Shown here: piece after piece, positions 51,498 through 60,349 of the stretch
Layout: the number at the start of each line of letters is the position of its first letter
How positions within the stretch are numbered: the stretch's first letter is position 1
Assembly: GCA_041685505.1 (NCBI GenBank)
Contig: JAWLFQ010000001.1
Span: 1 to 64,000, forward strand
DNA from: T1Sed10-7 sp041685505
Lineage (GTDB): Bacteria; Actinomycetota; Nitriliruptoria; Nitriliruptorales; Nitriliruptoraceae
Direction: 5' to 3'
Length of the DNA stretch: 64,000 nucleotides
Notes under the pieces: model-generated
The model's input: only the letters and a program-made list of their open reading frames with translations
Told to the model about the DNA's origin: nothing
The model's database searches: none
Program-made: the position numbers and the translations under genes

Positions 51498-52356
51498 GTG
51501 GAACGCCAGCAGCTCGCACCGCTCATCGACCACACCCTGCTGACACCCGAGGCGACGGTGACGCAGGTCGAGCAGCGGTGCGCAGAAGCGGTGTCGCACG
51601 GCTTCGCGTCGGTGTGCGTCAGCCCGAACCGGGTGGGCGTGGTGGCCGCCTCCCTCGCCGACCATCCGGTCCTGGCCTGTTGTGTGATCGGTTTCCCCTC
51701 CGGCGCCCACCGCTTCGAGGTCAAGGCCGCCGAGGCCTCCCACGCCGTCGCGGATGGCGCCCGGGAACTCGACATGGTCATCGACATCGGTGGCCTGCTC
51801 GACCGTGGCGGTGCGTCGGTCGAACAGGAGGTCGCGGCCGTGCGCGCCGCCGCTGGTGACGGCGTCGGGTTGAAGGTCATCATCGAGAGCGCGGCCCTGG
51901 ACGACGACCGGATCGTGGCGGCCTGCGAGGCGGCGGTGGCCGGTGGCGCCGACATGGTCNNNNNNNNNNNNNNNNNNNNNNNNNNNNNNNNNNNNNNNNN
52001 NNNNNNNNNNNNNNNNNNNNNNNNNNNNNNNNNNNNNNNNNNNNNNNNNNNNNNNNNNNGGCGTCGGGTTGAAGGTCATCATCGAGAGCGCGGCCCTGGA
52101 CGACGACCGGATCGTGGCGGCCTGCGAGGCGGCGGTGGCCGGTGGCGCCGACATGGTCAAGACCAGCACCGGCTTCCACCCCGCCGGTGGCGCGTCCACC
52201 CACGCCGTCGCGCTGATGCGCGCCACCGTCGGCCCGGATCTCGGGGTGAAGGCCTCCGGTGGCATCCGCAGCTACGACGACGCGGTCGCGATGGTGGAGG
52301 CCGGTGCCTCCCGGCTGGGCATGAGCGCCGGGGTGGCCGTGGTGACCGGCGGCTGA
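51498..52356 (+). CDS. deoC: Deoxyribose-phosphate aldolase, split by an assembly gap
   Basis: Class I aldolase cleaving 2-deoxyribose-5-phosphate to acetaldehyde and glyceraldehyde-3-phosphate. The first 154 codons run to 51959 (LIDHTLLTPEAT, CVIGFPSG, ELDMVIDIGGLL). Then 100 Ns and an exact 99-bp repeat of the sequence just before the gap. Joining 51959 directly to 52159 restores a continuous 219-residue protein of normal length, with catalytic Lys155 in DMVKTSTGF and a GIRSYDDAVAM end. With the Ns kept as written the frame is lost. GTG at 51498 has AGGAG 6 nt upstream. TAGGGT at 51435-51440 is a probable -10. Confidence 0.88.
51861..52158. repeat. 99-bp exact duplication flanking 100-N gap (assembly artefact)
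   Basis: 51861-51959 and 52060-52158 are identical; 51960-52059 are Ns. The duplication lies in deoC and removing it with the Ns makes the gene intact. Typical of contigs that end in the same k-mer overlap. Confidence 0.93.
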
Positions 52357-52358
52357 CC

Positions 52359-55300
52359 TCAGTCCGCCGGGGTCACCTCGCAGACCAGGTCGCCGGGCTC
52401 GACCTTGATGCCCGCACCGGCCGCCACCCGCGCGACGCGGCCGGCGTGTGGAGCGGAGATCGAGGACTCCATCTTCATCGCCTCGATCATGGCCACCGGG
52501 TCTCCGGCTGCCACCTCGGCGCCGGCTTCGACGGTCCAGGTCAGCACCCCCGTCAGCGGCGCGGCGACGTGGGCGGGGTTGCCCCTGTCGGCCTTCTCCA
52601 CCGACACGACCTCGCTGGCCACCGAGCGGTCACGCACCTCGATCGGGCGGGCCTGGCCGTTGACCTCGAGCAGCACCGTGCGGAACCCGCCGTCGTCCGG
52701 TTCGCTGATCGCCTGGAGGCCGAAGTACACCCGCGTCCCCCGTCGCAGATCGACGGCGATCTCCCGGCCGCGCTCCAGCCCGTGCCAGAAGGCTTCGGTG
52801 GGCAGGCGCGAGACGTCCCACCACAGGTCGGCGGCCTTCTCGTAGTCGTCGGTGGGACCCGGGAACTGCAGCCGGTCCAGCGCCCGACGGCGTTCGGGGC
52901 CGGGCTCCTCGGGGAGGTCCTCGACGGCTGCGGCCGAGACCGGCGTGGAACCGCTCTTGGCCTCCAGTACCTTGCTGCGGAAGGGCTCCGGCCAGCCACC
53001 GTGGGGCGTGCCGAGCTCGCCGCGCAGGAACCCGATGACCGAGTCGGGGAGGTCGAAGCGCTCGGGGTGCTCCTCGAGCTCGTCGACGTCCACACCGGCG
53101 GAGACGACGTACAGGGCGAGGTCGCCGACCACCTTGGAGGTCGGTGTCACCTTGATGATGCGTCCGAGCAGCGCATCGCAGCGGGCGTAGGCCTCCTCGA
53201 CCTGTTCGACACGGTCCGCCAGACCGAGCGCGCTCGCCTGCTGGCGCAGGTTGGACAGCTGCCCACCGGGGATGCCGTGCCGGTACACCGTTCCCGTGGG
53301 GCTCTTGAGGCCGGACTCGAAGGGTGCGTAGAGCTTGCGGACGGACTCCCAGTAGGGCTCCATGGCCCACAGGGCCTCGAGCTCCAGGCCCGTCGCGCGC
53401 GGTCCGTGGTCGGTGGCGGCCACGATCGCTGCCAGGCTCGGCTGGCTGGTCATGCCCGACATCGGCGCAGCGGCACCGTCGATGGCGTCCACCCCGGCCT
53501 CGATGGCGGCGAGGTAGGTGGCCAGCTGGCCGCCGGCGGTGTCGTGGGTGTGCAGGTGGACCGGTGCGTCGAAGCGTTCACGCAGGGCGGTGACCAGCGC
53601 GTGGGCGGCAGGGGCCCGCAGCAGCCCGGCCATGTCCTTGATGCACAGCACGTGGGCACCGGCGCCCAGCACCCCCTCGGCGACACCGAGGTAGTGGTCG
53701 AGGGTGAACATGTCCTCGCCGGGATCGGTGAGGTCACCCGAGTAGCACAGTGTCCCCTCCGCCACCGCCCCGGCGTCGCGGGCGGCGACGATGGCGGTGC
53801 GCATCTGCTCGACGTCGTTGAGGGCGTCGAAGATGCGGAAGATGTCCATGCCTGCGGCCGCTGCCTCCTCGACGAAGGCCCGCACGGCCTTCTCCGAGTA
53901 CGCGGTGTAGCCGAGCAGGTTCCGGCCCCGCAGCAGCATCTGCAGGTTGATGTTCGGTACGGCCTCGCGGAGTTGCTCCAGCCGTTTCCAGGGGTCCTCG
54001 TGGAGGAAACGCAGGGCCACGTCGTAGGTGGCACCGCCCCAGCACTCCAGGGACAACAGCTGCGGCAGTCCGCGGGCCAGGTGCGGCGCGGCCTGCAGCA
54101 TGTCGTAGGTACGCATGCGGGTCGCGAACAGCGACTGGTGCGCGTCGCGCAGGGTGGTGTCGGTGACGTGCACCTGCTCGGTGTCGCGCAGCCACCGGGC
54201 GAAGCCCTCGGGGCCGAGCTCCCGCAGTCGGTCCCGGCTCCCCGCCGGCGGCTGATCGGTGTCCACCGCGGGCAGCTTGGACGCAGGTGCCGCCAGCTGT
54301 GGCGGTGGTCCGTACTCCCTGTTGACCGTGCGGTCGGCGAGGAAGGTCGCCAGCCGCTGGGCCCGGTTCGCGCCGGTGGACGCGCGCAGCAGCTGCGGGC
54401 GTTCGTCGATGAAGGCGGTGGAGACCTCACCGGCCAGCAGCGCCGGCTCGGCCAGCAGGCCACGGAGGAAGCGGATGTTGGTGCGGACGCCGCGGATGCG
54501 GAACTCGGCCAGGGAGCGCTGCGCCCGGCGGATCGCGGTGTCGAAGTCCTGGCCGCGCGTGGTCAGCTTGACCAGCATCGAGTCGAAGAAGGGGCTGATC
54601 TCCCCGCCCACGTAGGCGCTGCCGGCATCCAGCCGGACACCCGCACCCCCCGGCGAGCGGTAGGCCGAGATACGGCCGGTGTCCGGGCGGAAGCCGTGCT
54701 CGGGATCCTCGGTGGTGATACGCGCCTGCAGAGCGAAGCCGCGGGTGGCGATCGTCTCCTGGGACAGGCCGAGGTCGGCCAGCCTCGCGCCGCCGGCGAT
54801 CCGCAGCTGCGATGCCACCAGGTCGATCGAGGTCACCTCCTCGGTCACGGTGTGCTCGACCTGGATGCGCGGGTTCATCTCGATGAAGACCGCACGCGGA
54901 TCGGGGCCGGTGGCGTTCTCCACCAGGAACTCGACCGTGCCGACGTTGCGGTACCCGACCGCCCGCGCGAACTCCACGGCGTAGCCGCACAGCTGGTCCC
55001 GCAACTGCGCGGGGAGGTTCGGTGCGGGGGCGAGCTCCAGCACCTTCTGGTGCCGGCGTTGCAGGGAGCAGTCGCGTTCGAAGAGGTGGACGACCTCGCC
55101 CTGTGCGTCGGCGAGGACCTGGACCTCGATGTGGCGGGGGCGGGTCATGGCCTGTTCGAGGAACACGCGCGGGTCGCCGAAGGCGCCCTCCGCCTCACGC
55201 ATCGCGGTCTCGACGGCGGACAGGAGATCAGCGGGGGACTCGACCCGCCGCATGCCACGACCACCACCACCGGCCGCGGCCTTGACGAAGACGGGGAAAC

Positions 55301-55751
55301 CGATGCGTTCCGCGTGGGCCGTGGCCTCGGACGGGTCGGTCAGCAGCGGTGAGGCAGCCAGCACCGGGATGCCGGCCGACGCTGCCACGTCGCGCGCGCG
55401 GACCTTCGAGCCCGTCAGCTCGAGTACCTCGGAGGGCGGTCCGACGAAGATCACCCCGGCCTCGCTGGTGGCCTTGGCCAGTGCCGGTGACTCGGACAGG
55501 AAGCCGTAGCCCGGGTAGACGGCGTCCGCACCGACCCGCACCGCGGTGTCGACCAGCCCCTCGACGTCGAGGTAGGCCCGTACGGGGTGGCCGGGCGCAC
55601 CGATCTCGTAGGCCTCGTCGGCCTTGATGCGGTGGAGGGAGTCACGGTCCTCACGCGCGTACACCGCGATCGTCTTCAGGCCGAGCTCCGTCGCGGCCCG
55701 GAACGCCCGGATGGCGATCTCTCCACGGTTGGCGACCAGTACCGACTGCAC
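52359..55751 (-). CDS. pyc: Pyruvate carboxylase
   Basis: 1130-residue single-chain enzyme making oxaloacetate from pyruvate, bicarbonate and ATP. Order: biotin carboxylase (ANRGEIAIRAFRAATELG; KAAAGGGGRGMR; FIEMNPRIQVEHTVTEE), carboxyltransferase (TDTTLRDAHQSLFATRM; LECWGGATYDVA; CIKDMAGLL; HLHTHDTAGG), PC tetramerisation region and C-terminal biotinyl domain with EAMKME (biotin on Lys1093). GTG start with GGAAGGA upstream; TAGCAT (55818-55823 on the plus strand as ATGCTA) is a possible -10. It stands alone and replenishes the TCA cycle; bicarbonate could be supplied by the DAB/carbonic-anhydrase module nearby. Confidence 0.96.
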   Translation of the reverse strand: MQSVLVANRGEIAIRAFRAATELGLKTIAVYAREDRDSLHRIKADEAYEIGAPGHPVRAYLDVEGLVDTAVRVGADAVYPGYGFLSESPALAKATSEAGVIFVGPPSEVLELTGSKVRARDVAASAGIPVLAASPLLTDPSEATAHAERIGFPVFVKAAAGGGGRGMRRVESPADLLSAVETAMREAEGAFGDPRVFLEQAMTRPRHIEVQVLADAQGEVVHLFERDCSLQRRHQKVLELAPAPNLPAQLRDQLCGYAVEFARAVGYRNVGTVEFLVENATGPDPRAVFIEMNPRIQVEHTVTEEVTSIDLVASQLRIAGGARLADLGLSQETIATRGFALQARITTEDPEHGFRPDTGRISAYRSPGGAGVRLDAGSAYVGGEISPFFDSMLVKLTTRGQDFDTAIRRAQRSLAEFRIRGVRTNIRFLRGLLAEPALLAGEVSTAFIDERPQLLRASTGANRAQRLATFLADRTVNREYGPPPQLAAPASKLPAVDTDQPPAGSRDRLRELGPEGFARWLRDTEQVHVTDTTLRDAHQSLFATRMRTYDMLQAAPHLARGLPQLLSLECWGGATYDVALRFLHEDPWKRLEQLREAVPNINLQMLLRGRNLLGYTAYSEKAVRAFVEEAAAAGMDIFRIFDALNDVEQMRTAIVAARDAGAVAEGTLCYSGDLTDPGEDMFTLDHYLGVAEGVLGAGAHVLCIKDMAGLLRAPAAHALVTALRERFDAPVHLHTHDTAGGQLATYLAAIEAGVDAIDGAAAPMSGMTSQPSLAAIVAATDHGPRATGLELEALWAMEPYWESVRKLYAPFESGLKSPTGTVYRHGIPGGQLSNLRQQASALGLADRVEQVEEAYARCDALLGRIIKVTPTSKVVGDLALYVVSAGVDVDELEEHPERFDLPDSVIGFLRGELGTPHGGWPEPFRSKVLEAKSGSTPVSAAAVEDLPEEPGPERRRALDRLQFPGPTDDYEKAADLWWDVSRLPTEAFWHGLERGREIAVDLRRGTRVYFGLQAISEPDDGGFRTVLLEVNGQARPIEVRDRSVASEVVSVEKADRGNPAHVAAPLTGVLTWTVEAGAEVAAGDPVAMIEAMKMESSISAPHAGRVARVAAGAGIKVEPGDLVCEVTPAD

Positions 55752-56209
55752 GGCGTGTCCTTCCGATGGGAGCGGGCGCCGCGGGGAGGGGCGGCCGCGG
55801 GGCCGGGATCGCTGCGTATGCTACGCACGGTGGGGCCGGTCGGGGAGGGGAAGCGTCGCGCTCGCCAGCCGCGGCGCCGGTGAGCCGGTGCGGGGCCGGT
55901 GTCGGGATCGGCGGTGATGGGGCCTTTCGGCCCGGGACCGCAGCNNNNNNNNNNNNNNNNNNNNNNNNNNNNNNNNNNNNNNNNNNNNNNNNNNNNNNNN
56001 NNNNNNNNNNNNNNNNNNNNNNNNNNNNNNNNNNNNNNNNNNNNAGGGGAAGCGTCGCGCTCGCCAGCCGCGGCGCCGGTGAGCCGGTGCGGGGCCGGTG
56101 TCGGGATCGGCGGTGATGGGGCCTTTCGGCCCGGGACCGCAGCGCGGGGGCTGTCTACCCTTCCAGCGCATCAGTGGTCGCGGAGCGCAGCCGTCGGGGG
56201 AGTGACGCC
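55752..56209. other. Divergent intergenic region containing second assembly gap
   Basis: 458 bp between pyc (minus) and the receiver gene (plus), of which 199 are artefact. Two copies of one sequence, 55846-55944 and 56045-56143, flank 100 Ns. Real length is about 259 bp. It holds the pyc -10 candidate (55818-55823), TACCCT at 56156-56161 for the downstream gene, and a short hairpin GGGCC-TTTC-GGCCC (55920-55933, repeated after the gap). No gene seen. Confidence 0.85.
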
Positions 56210-56596
56210 ATGCGTCAGGTTCTGGACGTCCTGCACGTCGATGATGATCCCGAGACGCTGCTGTTGGTCCGGATGATCCTCGAGGGCGAGCCCGACATGG
56301 TGGTGCGCTCCTGCGTGAGCGCCGAGGACGCACGTCGGGCGGTGACCGTCGAGGTCCCCGATGTCCTGCTGCTCGATGTGATGATGCCCGGGACCGACGG
56401 GCCGACCCTGCTGGAGGAACTGCGGCTGCAGTTCGGCTGCAGCGCGGTGCCCGCACTGTTCGTCACTGCCAGGACCCACCCGGACGATCTCGAGTCCCTG
56501 GTGGCGACGAGCGCGGTCGGGGTGATCCGCAAGCCCTTCGAGCCCGGCACGCTGGTGACGCAGGTGCGACGGTCCGCCACGATCCACCCACTGTGA
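56210..56596 (+). CDS. Single-domain response regulator (receiver only)
   Basis: 128 residues, only a CheY-like receiver. Acidic HVDDD at 9-13, phospho-acceptor in LLLDVMMPGTDG, Thr in FVTARTH and Lys in IRKPFEPG. No output domain, so it may act by protein-protein contact or phosphotransfer. No kinase is adjacent. ATG 56210 is preferred with GGGGGAGTG 7 nt upstream; a GTG at 56174 is a weaker alternative. TACCCT at 56156-56161 is a possible -10. Confidence 0.87.
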   Translation: MRQVLDVLHVDDDPETLLLVRMILEGEPDMVVRSCVSAEDARRAVTVEVPDVLLLDVMMPGTDGPTLLEELRLQFGCSAVPALFVTARTHPDDLESLVATSAVGVIRKPFEPGTLVTQVRRSATIHPL

Positions 56597-56777
56597 CATC
56601 CGGCACCCCTGGGCGCTGCGGTCGCTGCTGCGTGGTCGGCCCGCCGCCGCGGGGCGCGCACCACGGTGCCGTCGGGCACTGAGCCGCCGCTACCCTCCGG
56701 CACCGCTCACCTCGCCCCACCGTCGCACCGTCGATCGACCCGCGAGCGTCCGGGAGCCGGTCGGTCAGGAGCCCGAG

Positions 56778-57041
56778 ATGCCGCGCATCGCCGTCGACGT
56801 CCTGCTCAAGCGTGAGATCCTCGACCCACAGGGCCGTGCGGTCGCAGAGGCCCTCCCCGGCCTCGGCTACGAGGGTGTCGCCGAGGTCCGTGTGGGCAAG
56901 CACCTCGAGTTGGTCGTGGACGCCACGGAGGACGAACTCGCCGCGCGCGTGGATGCGATGTGCCAGGGCTTCCTCACCAACCCCGTGATCGAGTCCTACC
57001 GGTGGCGGGTGATCGACGAGTCCGAGCGTGCCGACGCCTGA
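56778..57041 (+). CDS. purS: Phosphoribosylformylglycinamidine synthase subunit PurS
   Basis: 87-residue small structural subunit that brings PurQ and PurL together to form FGAM synthase. Signature pieces: VDVLLKREILDPQGRAV, GYEGVAEVRVGKHLEL and CQGFLTNPVIESYRW. CAGGAGCCCGAG precedes the ATG. TACCCT at 56691-56696 is a possible -10. The 3' end overlaps the next gene by 14 bp. purQ is 2.2 kb away, unusual because these are normally adjacent. Confidence 0.93.
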   Translation: MPRIAVDVLLKREILDPQGRAVAEALPGLGYEGVAEVRVGKHLELVVDATEDELAARVDAMCQGFLTNPVIESYRWRVIDESERADA

Positions 57042-57861
57042 GACGCCGGTGAACAACGCTGAGGGAGGTCCCGACGGGCAGGGCCGCAGTGCCGCCGACG
57101 GCGCTGAGGCCGGCGGTGGCGCGCCCCCACCGCTGAAGGATGACGGGTTGCCCACCCTTCCCACCGGGGAGCCCGTCCTGCAGCGATGGTTCGTCGTCAC
57201 CATGTTGGTCATGGTGCCCGTGGCGGTCGCTGTGACCGTGTGGGCGTTGTTGTCCATCGACCGCGATCCCCTCTCCGCCGCGGAGCGCCGTCCTGCGGGG
57301 GGAGCGGAGGTCACCATCGCGCGGGGCGACGCGATGCTGTCGGAGACCAGGGACGCGGTGCCGGGTCCCGGCTGTGCCCAGGCCATCCGCATCGTCGGGG
57401 ACACGGGTTCCCAGGCCGCTGCCGCCGGTGCGCTGGCGGCAGCCTGCGAGGTCGTGGACGAGGACCGCCACCCCGAGCTGCGTGAGGGGCTCGTGGCATG
57501 GATCGCCGGGGGAGGCCAGCTGCGCGTGGCGACCTTCGAGCTGTCGGGTGTCGAGTCCTCGACGCGGCTCGAGGACGGCCGTCTGGTGATGGAGTTGAAC
57601 GCCAAGTTCCAGTTCGAGGCCGCCGTGCGGGCGGCTCCGGCCGTGCTCCACCAGCTGGTGCTGCTCAGCGATCCCGCCTGGCCCGGTGCGCCGGTCGGGG
57701 TCACCACGGAGTTGGCGGCGGCCCGGATCCAGCAGGAGGCCTGCCGCACCCTCGACCTCGGCGAGGACCTTCCCCGGGGCTGCCGGGACGTGGACGAGCT
57801 GCTCGCCGCCGATGACCCCGTCGCCGAGTTGCTCGAGGTGGGGTTCCGCGATGACCGCTGA
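57028..57861 (+). CDS. Membrane-anchored hypothetical protein between purS and an MFS gene
   Basis: 277 residues. A disordered Gly/Pro/Ala-rich N-terminus of ~48 residues, one transmembrane helix (about 54-75: FVVTMLVMVPVAVAVTVW), then an exported or cytoplasmic domain of ~200 residues containing a Cys pair (GPGCAQAI, AAACEVV) and ACRTLDL. No family was recognised. The GTG start overlaps purS by 14 bp, with poor ribosome site, indicating coupling. It overlaps the MFS gene by 11 bp. Function unknown. Confidence 0.68.
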   Translation: MPTPETPVNNAEGGPDGQGRSAADGAEAGGGAPPPLKDDGLPTLPTGEPVLQRWFVVTMLVMVPVAVAVTVWALLSIDRDPLSAAERRPAGGAEVTIARGDAMLSETRDAVPGPGCAQAIRIVGDTGSQAAAAGALAAACEVVDEDRHPELREGLVAWIAGGGQLRVATFELSGVESSTRLEDGRLVMELNAKFQFEAAVRAAPAVLHQLVLLSDPAWPGAPVGVTTELAAARIQQEACRTLDLGEDLPRGCRDVDELLAADDPVAELLEVGFRDDR

Positions 57862-59155
57862 GCAGCCCGGAGCCGACGCCGCCACGCGGGAGCGACTGCA
57901 GGCACGCACCGTCCGCGTGCTGGTCGCGAGCCAGATCCTGGGAGGGGTCGGCGTCGGCTCGGGGGTCGCCGTGGTGGGCCTGCTGGCCTACGAGTTGAGC
58001 GGCACGGCATCGCTGTCCGGGGTGTCCGCCACGGCGTCGACCCTGGGCGCCGCAGCCGCCGCCCTGGTGATCGCCCGGATCGCGGTGGAGCGTGGACGCC
58101 GACCGAGCTTGGTCACGGGTTACCTCGTGGGCGCCGTCGGTGCGGGGCTGGCGGTGGTGGCCGCCGTCCTCGGGACCTTCGCGTTGCACGTGATCGCCTC
58201 CGCCGCCTTCGGCTGGGCGAACGCGTCGAACCTGCAGGCACGCTACGCCGCGACCGATCTCGCGCGTCCCGAGCGGCGCGCGCGGTCCCTGTCCTCCATC
58301 GTGTGGGCGACGACCATCGGTGCGGTCGCCGGCCCGAACCTCACCGGCCCCGGCGAAGCGGTCGCCGCCATGGTGGCTCTGCCACCGCTGGCCGGCGCCT
58401 ACCTGTTCTCCCTGGTGTCCTTCGGCGGGGCAGCACTGCTGCAGGCACTGCTGCTGCGGCCGGACCCCTTGCAGGTGGCCGCGGCCGACACCGACCCGGC
58501 GGTGCCCGCGGTGGCGACCACCGGGTGGGCATCGCTGCGGGCGGCGGCGCGCACCATCCGCGCCGTCCCCGAGACCCTGGTCGCGGTCCTGGCCATCACC
58601 GCCGCCCACGCCGTCATGGTGGGGATCATGGTGATGACGCCGGTCCACATGGAGGACAACGGTGCCGCCCTGCAGTTGGTCGGCATCACGATCAGCCTGC
58701 ACATCGCCGGGATGTACGCCCTCAGCCCGGTGATGGGTGCGCTCGCGGACCGCGTCGGCCGTCGTCGGGTCGTGCTCTTCGGCCTGGCACAGTTGGCGGT
58801 CGCGGCATCGCTGGCTGCGACCGGCGACCCGACGGGCTCGGTGTGGTTCCAGGGCGGCCTCGTGCTGTTGGGTACGGGATGGTCGGCCTGCCTGATCGCG
58901 GGTTCGGCGTGGTTGACCGACGCGGTCGCGGCTGCGGATCGCCCCGCGGTGCAGGGTGCGAGCGACCTGGCGATGAACCTTGCCGGCGGGGTCGGGGGCA
59001 CGCTCGCCGGGGTGGTGCTCGCGGTGGCCGGCTACCCGGCCCTGTCCTTCGGGGCGTTGCTGCTCCTGGTCCCGGCCACGATCGGGGCGCTGCGGCTCGG
59101 CGGGGACGGTCGACGTCCGCCGGTAGGCTCCGATCGAGCGGCCACGGCCCGGTGA
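57851..59155 (+). CDS. MFS transporter, 12-helix
   Basis: 434 residues with about 12 helices. VRVLVASQILGGVGVGSGVAV and LGAAAAALVIARIAVERGRR (motif A-like, with RGRRP) fit major facilitator folds; a second half begins MVGIMVMTPVHM, with GALADRVGRRRVVLFG as its motif A. Substrate unknown. GAGGTGGG is 7 nt before the ATG at 57851, inside the preceding gene. Its C-terminal end carries TAGGCT at 59124-59129, a probable -10 for purQ. Confidence 0.82.
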   Translation: MTAEQPGADAATRERLQARTVRVLVASQILGGVGVGSGVAVVGLLAYELSGTASLSGVSATASTLGAAAAALVIARIAVERGRRPSLVTGYLVGAVGAGLAVVAAVLGTFALHVIASAAFGWANASNLQARYAATDLARPERRARSLSSIVWATTIGAVAGPNLTGPGEAVAAMVALPPLAGAYLFSLVSFGGAALLQALLLRPDPLQVAAADTDPAVPAVATTGWASLRAAARTIRAVPETLVAVLAITAAHAVMVGIMVMTPVHMEDNGAALQLVGITISLHIAGMYALSPVMGALADRVGRRRVVLFGLAQLAVAASLAATGDPTGSVWFQGGLVLLGTGWSACLIAGSAWLTDAVAAADRPAVQGASDLAMNLAGGVGGTLAGVVLAVAGYPALSFGALLLLVPATIGALRLGGDGRRPPVGSDRAATAR

Positions 59156-59220
59156 GGTCGTCCGCACCCCGGGGATCGGGCCGGGGGTCGTAGCCCAGGA
59201 CGAGATGGTGGGAGGCACGG

Positions 59221-59898
59221 ATGGTGATCGGCGTGGTGACCTTCCCCGGTTCGCTGGACGATCACGACGCGCGCCGCGCGGTGGAACTGTGCGGGGGCGA
59301 GACCGTGGCGCTGTGGCACGGCGATGCCACGGTCGGCGCGGTGGATGCGGTGATCCTGCCCGGTGGGTTCTCCCACGGTGACTACCTGCGGTGCGGGGCG
59401 ATCGCGCACCGTGCGCCGGTGATGGAGGCCGTCGCTCGGTTCGCGGACGCGGGCGGCGCCGTGCTCGGGATCTGCAACGGCTTCCAGGTGCTCTGCGAGG
59501 CCGGCCTGCTGCCCGGCGCGCTGACCCGGAACGCCCATCTGCGGTTCGTCTGCCGCGACGTGCCACTGACCATCGAGGCGTCCGACACCGCGTGGACCCG
59601 CGCGTACACCACGGGGCAGACCGTGGTGATCCCCGCCAAGCACGGTGAGGGTCGCTACGTCGCCGACGACGCCACCCTCGACGCGCTCGAGGCCGAGGGC
59701 CGTGTCGTCGCGCGCTACGCCGCGGGGAGCAACCCCAACGGCTCCCTGCGCGACATCGCGGGCGTGACCAACCCGGGGCGCAACGTCGTCGGGCTCATGC
59801 CGCACCCCGAACATGCCGTCGACCCTGCGCTGATCGGCGGGGTGGACGGCAGGGGCGTCTTCGAGAGCGTGCTGCGAGCGGTGTCGACGACGGCCTGA
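59221..59898 (+). CDS. purQ: Phosphoribosylformylglycinamidine synthase subunit PurQ (glutaminase)
   Basis: 225-residue class I glutamine amidotransferase. Nucleophile Cys85 in GICNGFQVL, with His195 and Glu197 in MPHPEHAVD completing the triad. VVTFPGSLDDHDA is the usual start. It supplies ammonia to PurL. GGGAGGCACGG precedes the ATG. It is followed by a small reverse-strand gene before purL. Confidence 0.95.
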   Translation: MVIGVVTFPGSLDDHDARRAVELCGGETVALWHGDATVGAVDAVILPGGFSHGDYLRCGAIAHRAPVMEAVARFADAGGAVLGICNGFQVLCEAGLLPGALTRNAHLRFVCRDVPLTIEASDTAWTRAYTTGQTVVIPAKHGEGRYVADDATLDALEAEGRVVARYAAGSNPNGSLRDIAGVTNPGRNVVGLMPHPEHAVDPALIGGVDGRGVFESVLRAVSTTA

Positions 59899-59914
59899 GC
59901 GGGCGCGCCGAGGG

Positions 59915-60121
59915 TCAGCTGCCCTGGAGCAGGCGCTCGAAGGGGTCGTCCTGCGCCATCTTCCGGCGGTCCGCGCGGAGCCAGGCGAACAGCGCGAGGT
60001 GCGCGAGGATGCCCGCGCCGAGGATGCCCGCCGGGAACCACTGCCCCTGGAAGGTGAGCAGGATCGCCGCGACGGCGGCGAAGGCGACGAGCACGGCACG
60101 CAGGGTGTTGAGGGCGTCCAC
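59915..60121 (-). CDS. Small two-helix membrane protein
   Basis: 68 residues: MDALNTLRAVLVAFAAVAAI, helix 1 (8-26), helix 2 (30-49), then a charged tail ADRRKMAQDDPFERLLQGS. No recognised family. GTG at 60121 has GAGGT 5 nt upstream. It lies on the strand opposite purQ and purL and separates them. Long open frames continuing upstream cross purL and are not coding. Confidence 0.6.
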   Translation of the reverse strand: MDALNTLRAVLVAFAAVAAILLTFQGQWFPAGILGAGILAHLALFAWLRADRRKMAQDDPFERLLQGS

Positions 60122-60186
60122 GGTTGACCTCGGGGGTCGGGGGCCTGACGTGACGACAGGGTACCGCCTCGCTCGTCTGATGGGAC

Positions 60187-60213
60187 CTTCGCCCCTGGCA
60201 TGGCCAGGCGAAG
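60187..60213. repeat. Imperfect inverted repeat upstream of purL
   Basis: CTTCG (60187-60191) with CGAAG (60209-60213) and CCTGG (60194-60198) with CCAGG (60204-60208), two-base bulge on the left. It lies upstream of the purL -10 candidate (TAGGCT, 60290-60295). May be an operator or terminator. Confidence 0.3.
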
Positions 60214-60349
60214 CCCTCCTCGGGGTCGGGGGTCCCGGCGGGGCCCCGTCCTCTACCAGCCCCGCGCCCGGGAGGCATCGACGGTCACGTAGGCTTGCCG
60301 CGGCCGGACCCCGGCTCCGCGATCCGTCGCCCACGACCAGGCCACCGCC

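Noticed and set aside
51498..52356. deoC as a pseudogene
   Set aside because: The break coincides with an assembly gap flanked by a 99-bp duplicate; joining restores the normal protein.
51483..55352. 1289-codon frame reading from deoC through the N gap and antisense to pyc
   Set aside because: Produced by the frameshift from the 100-N gap and duplication; not a fusion.
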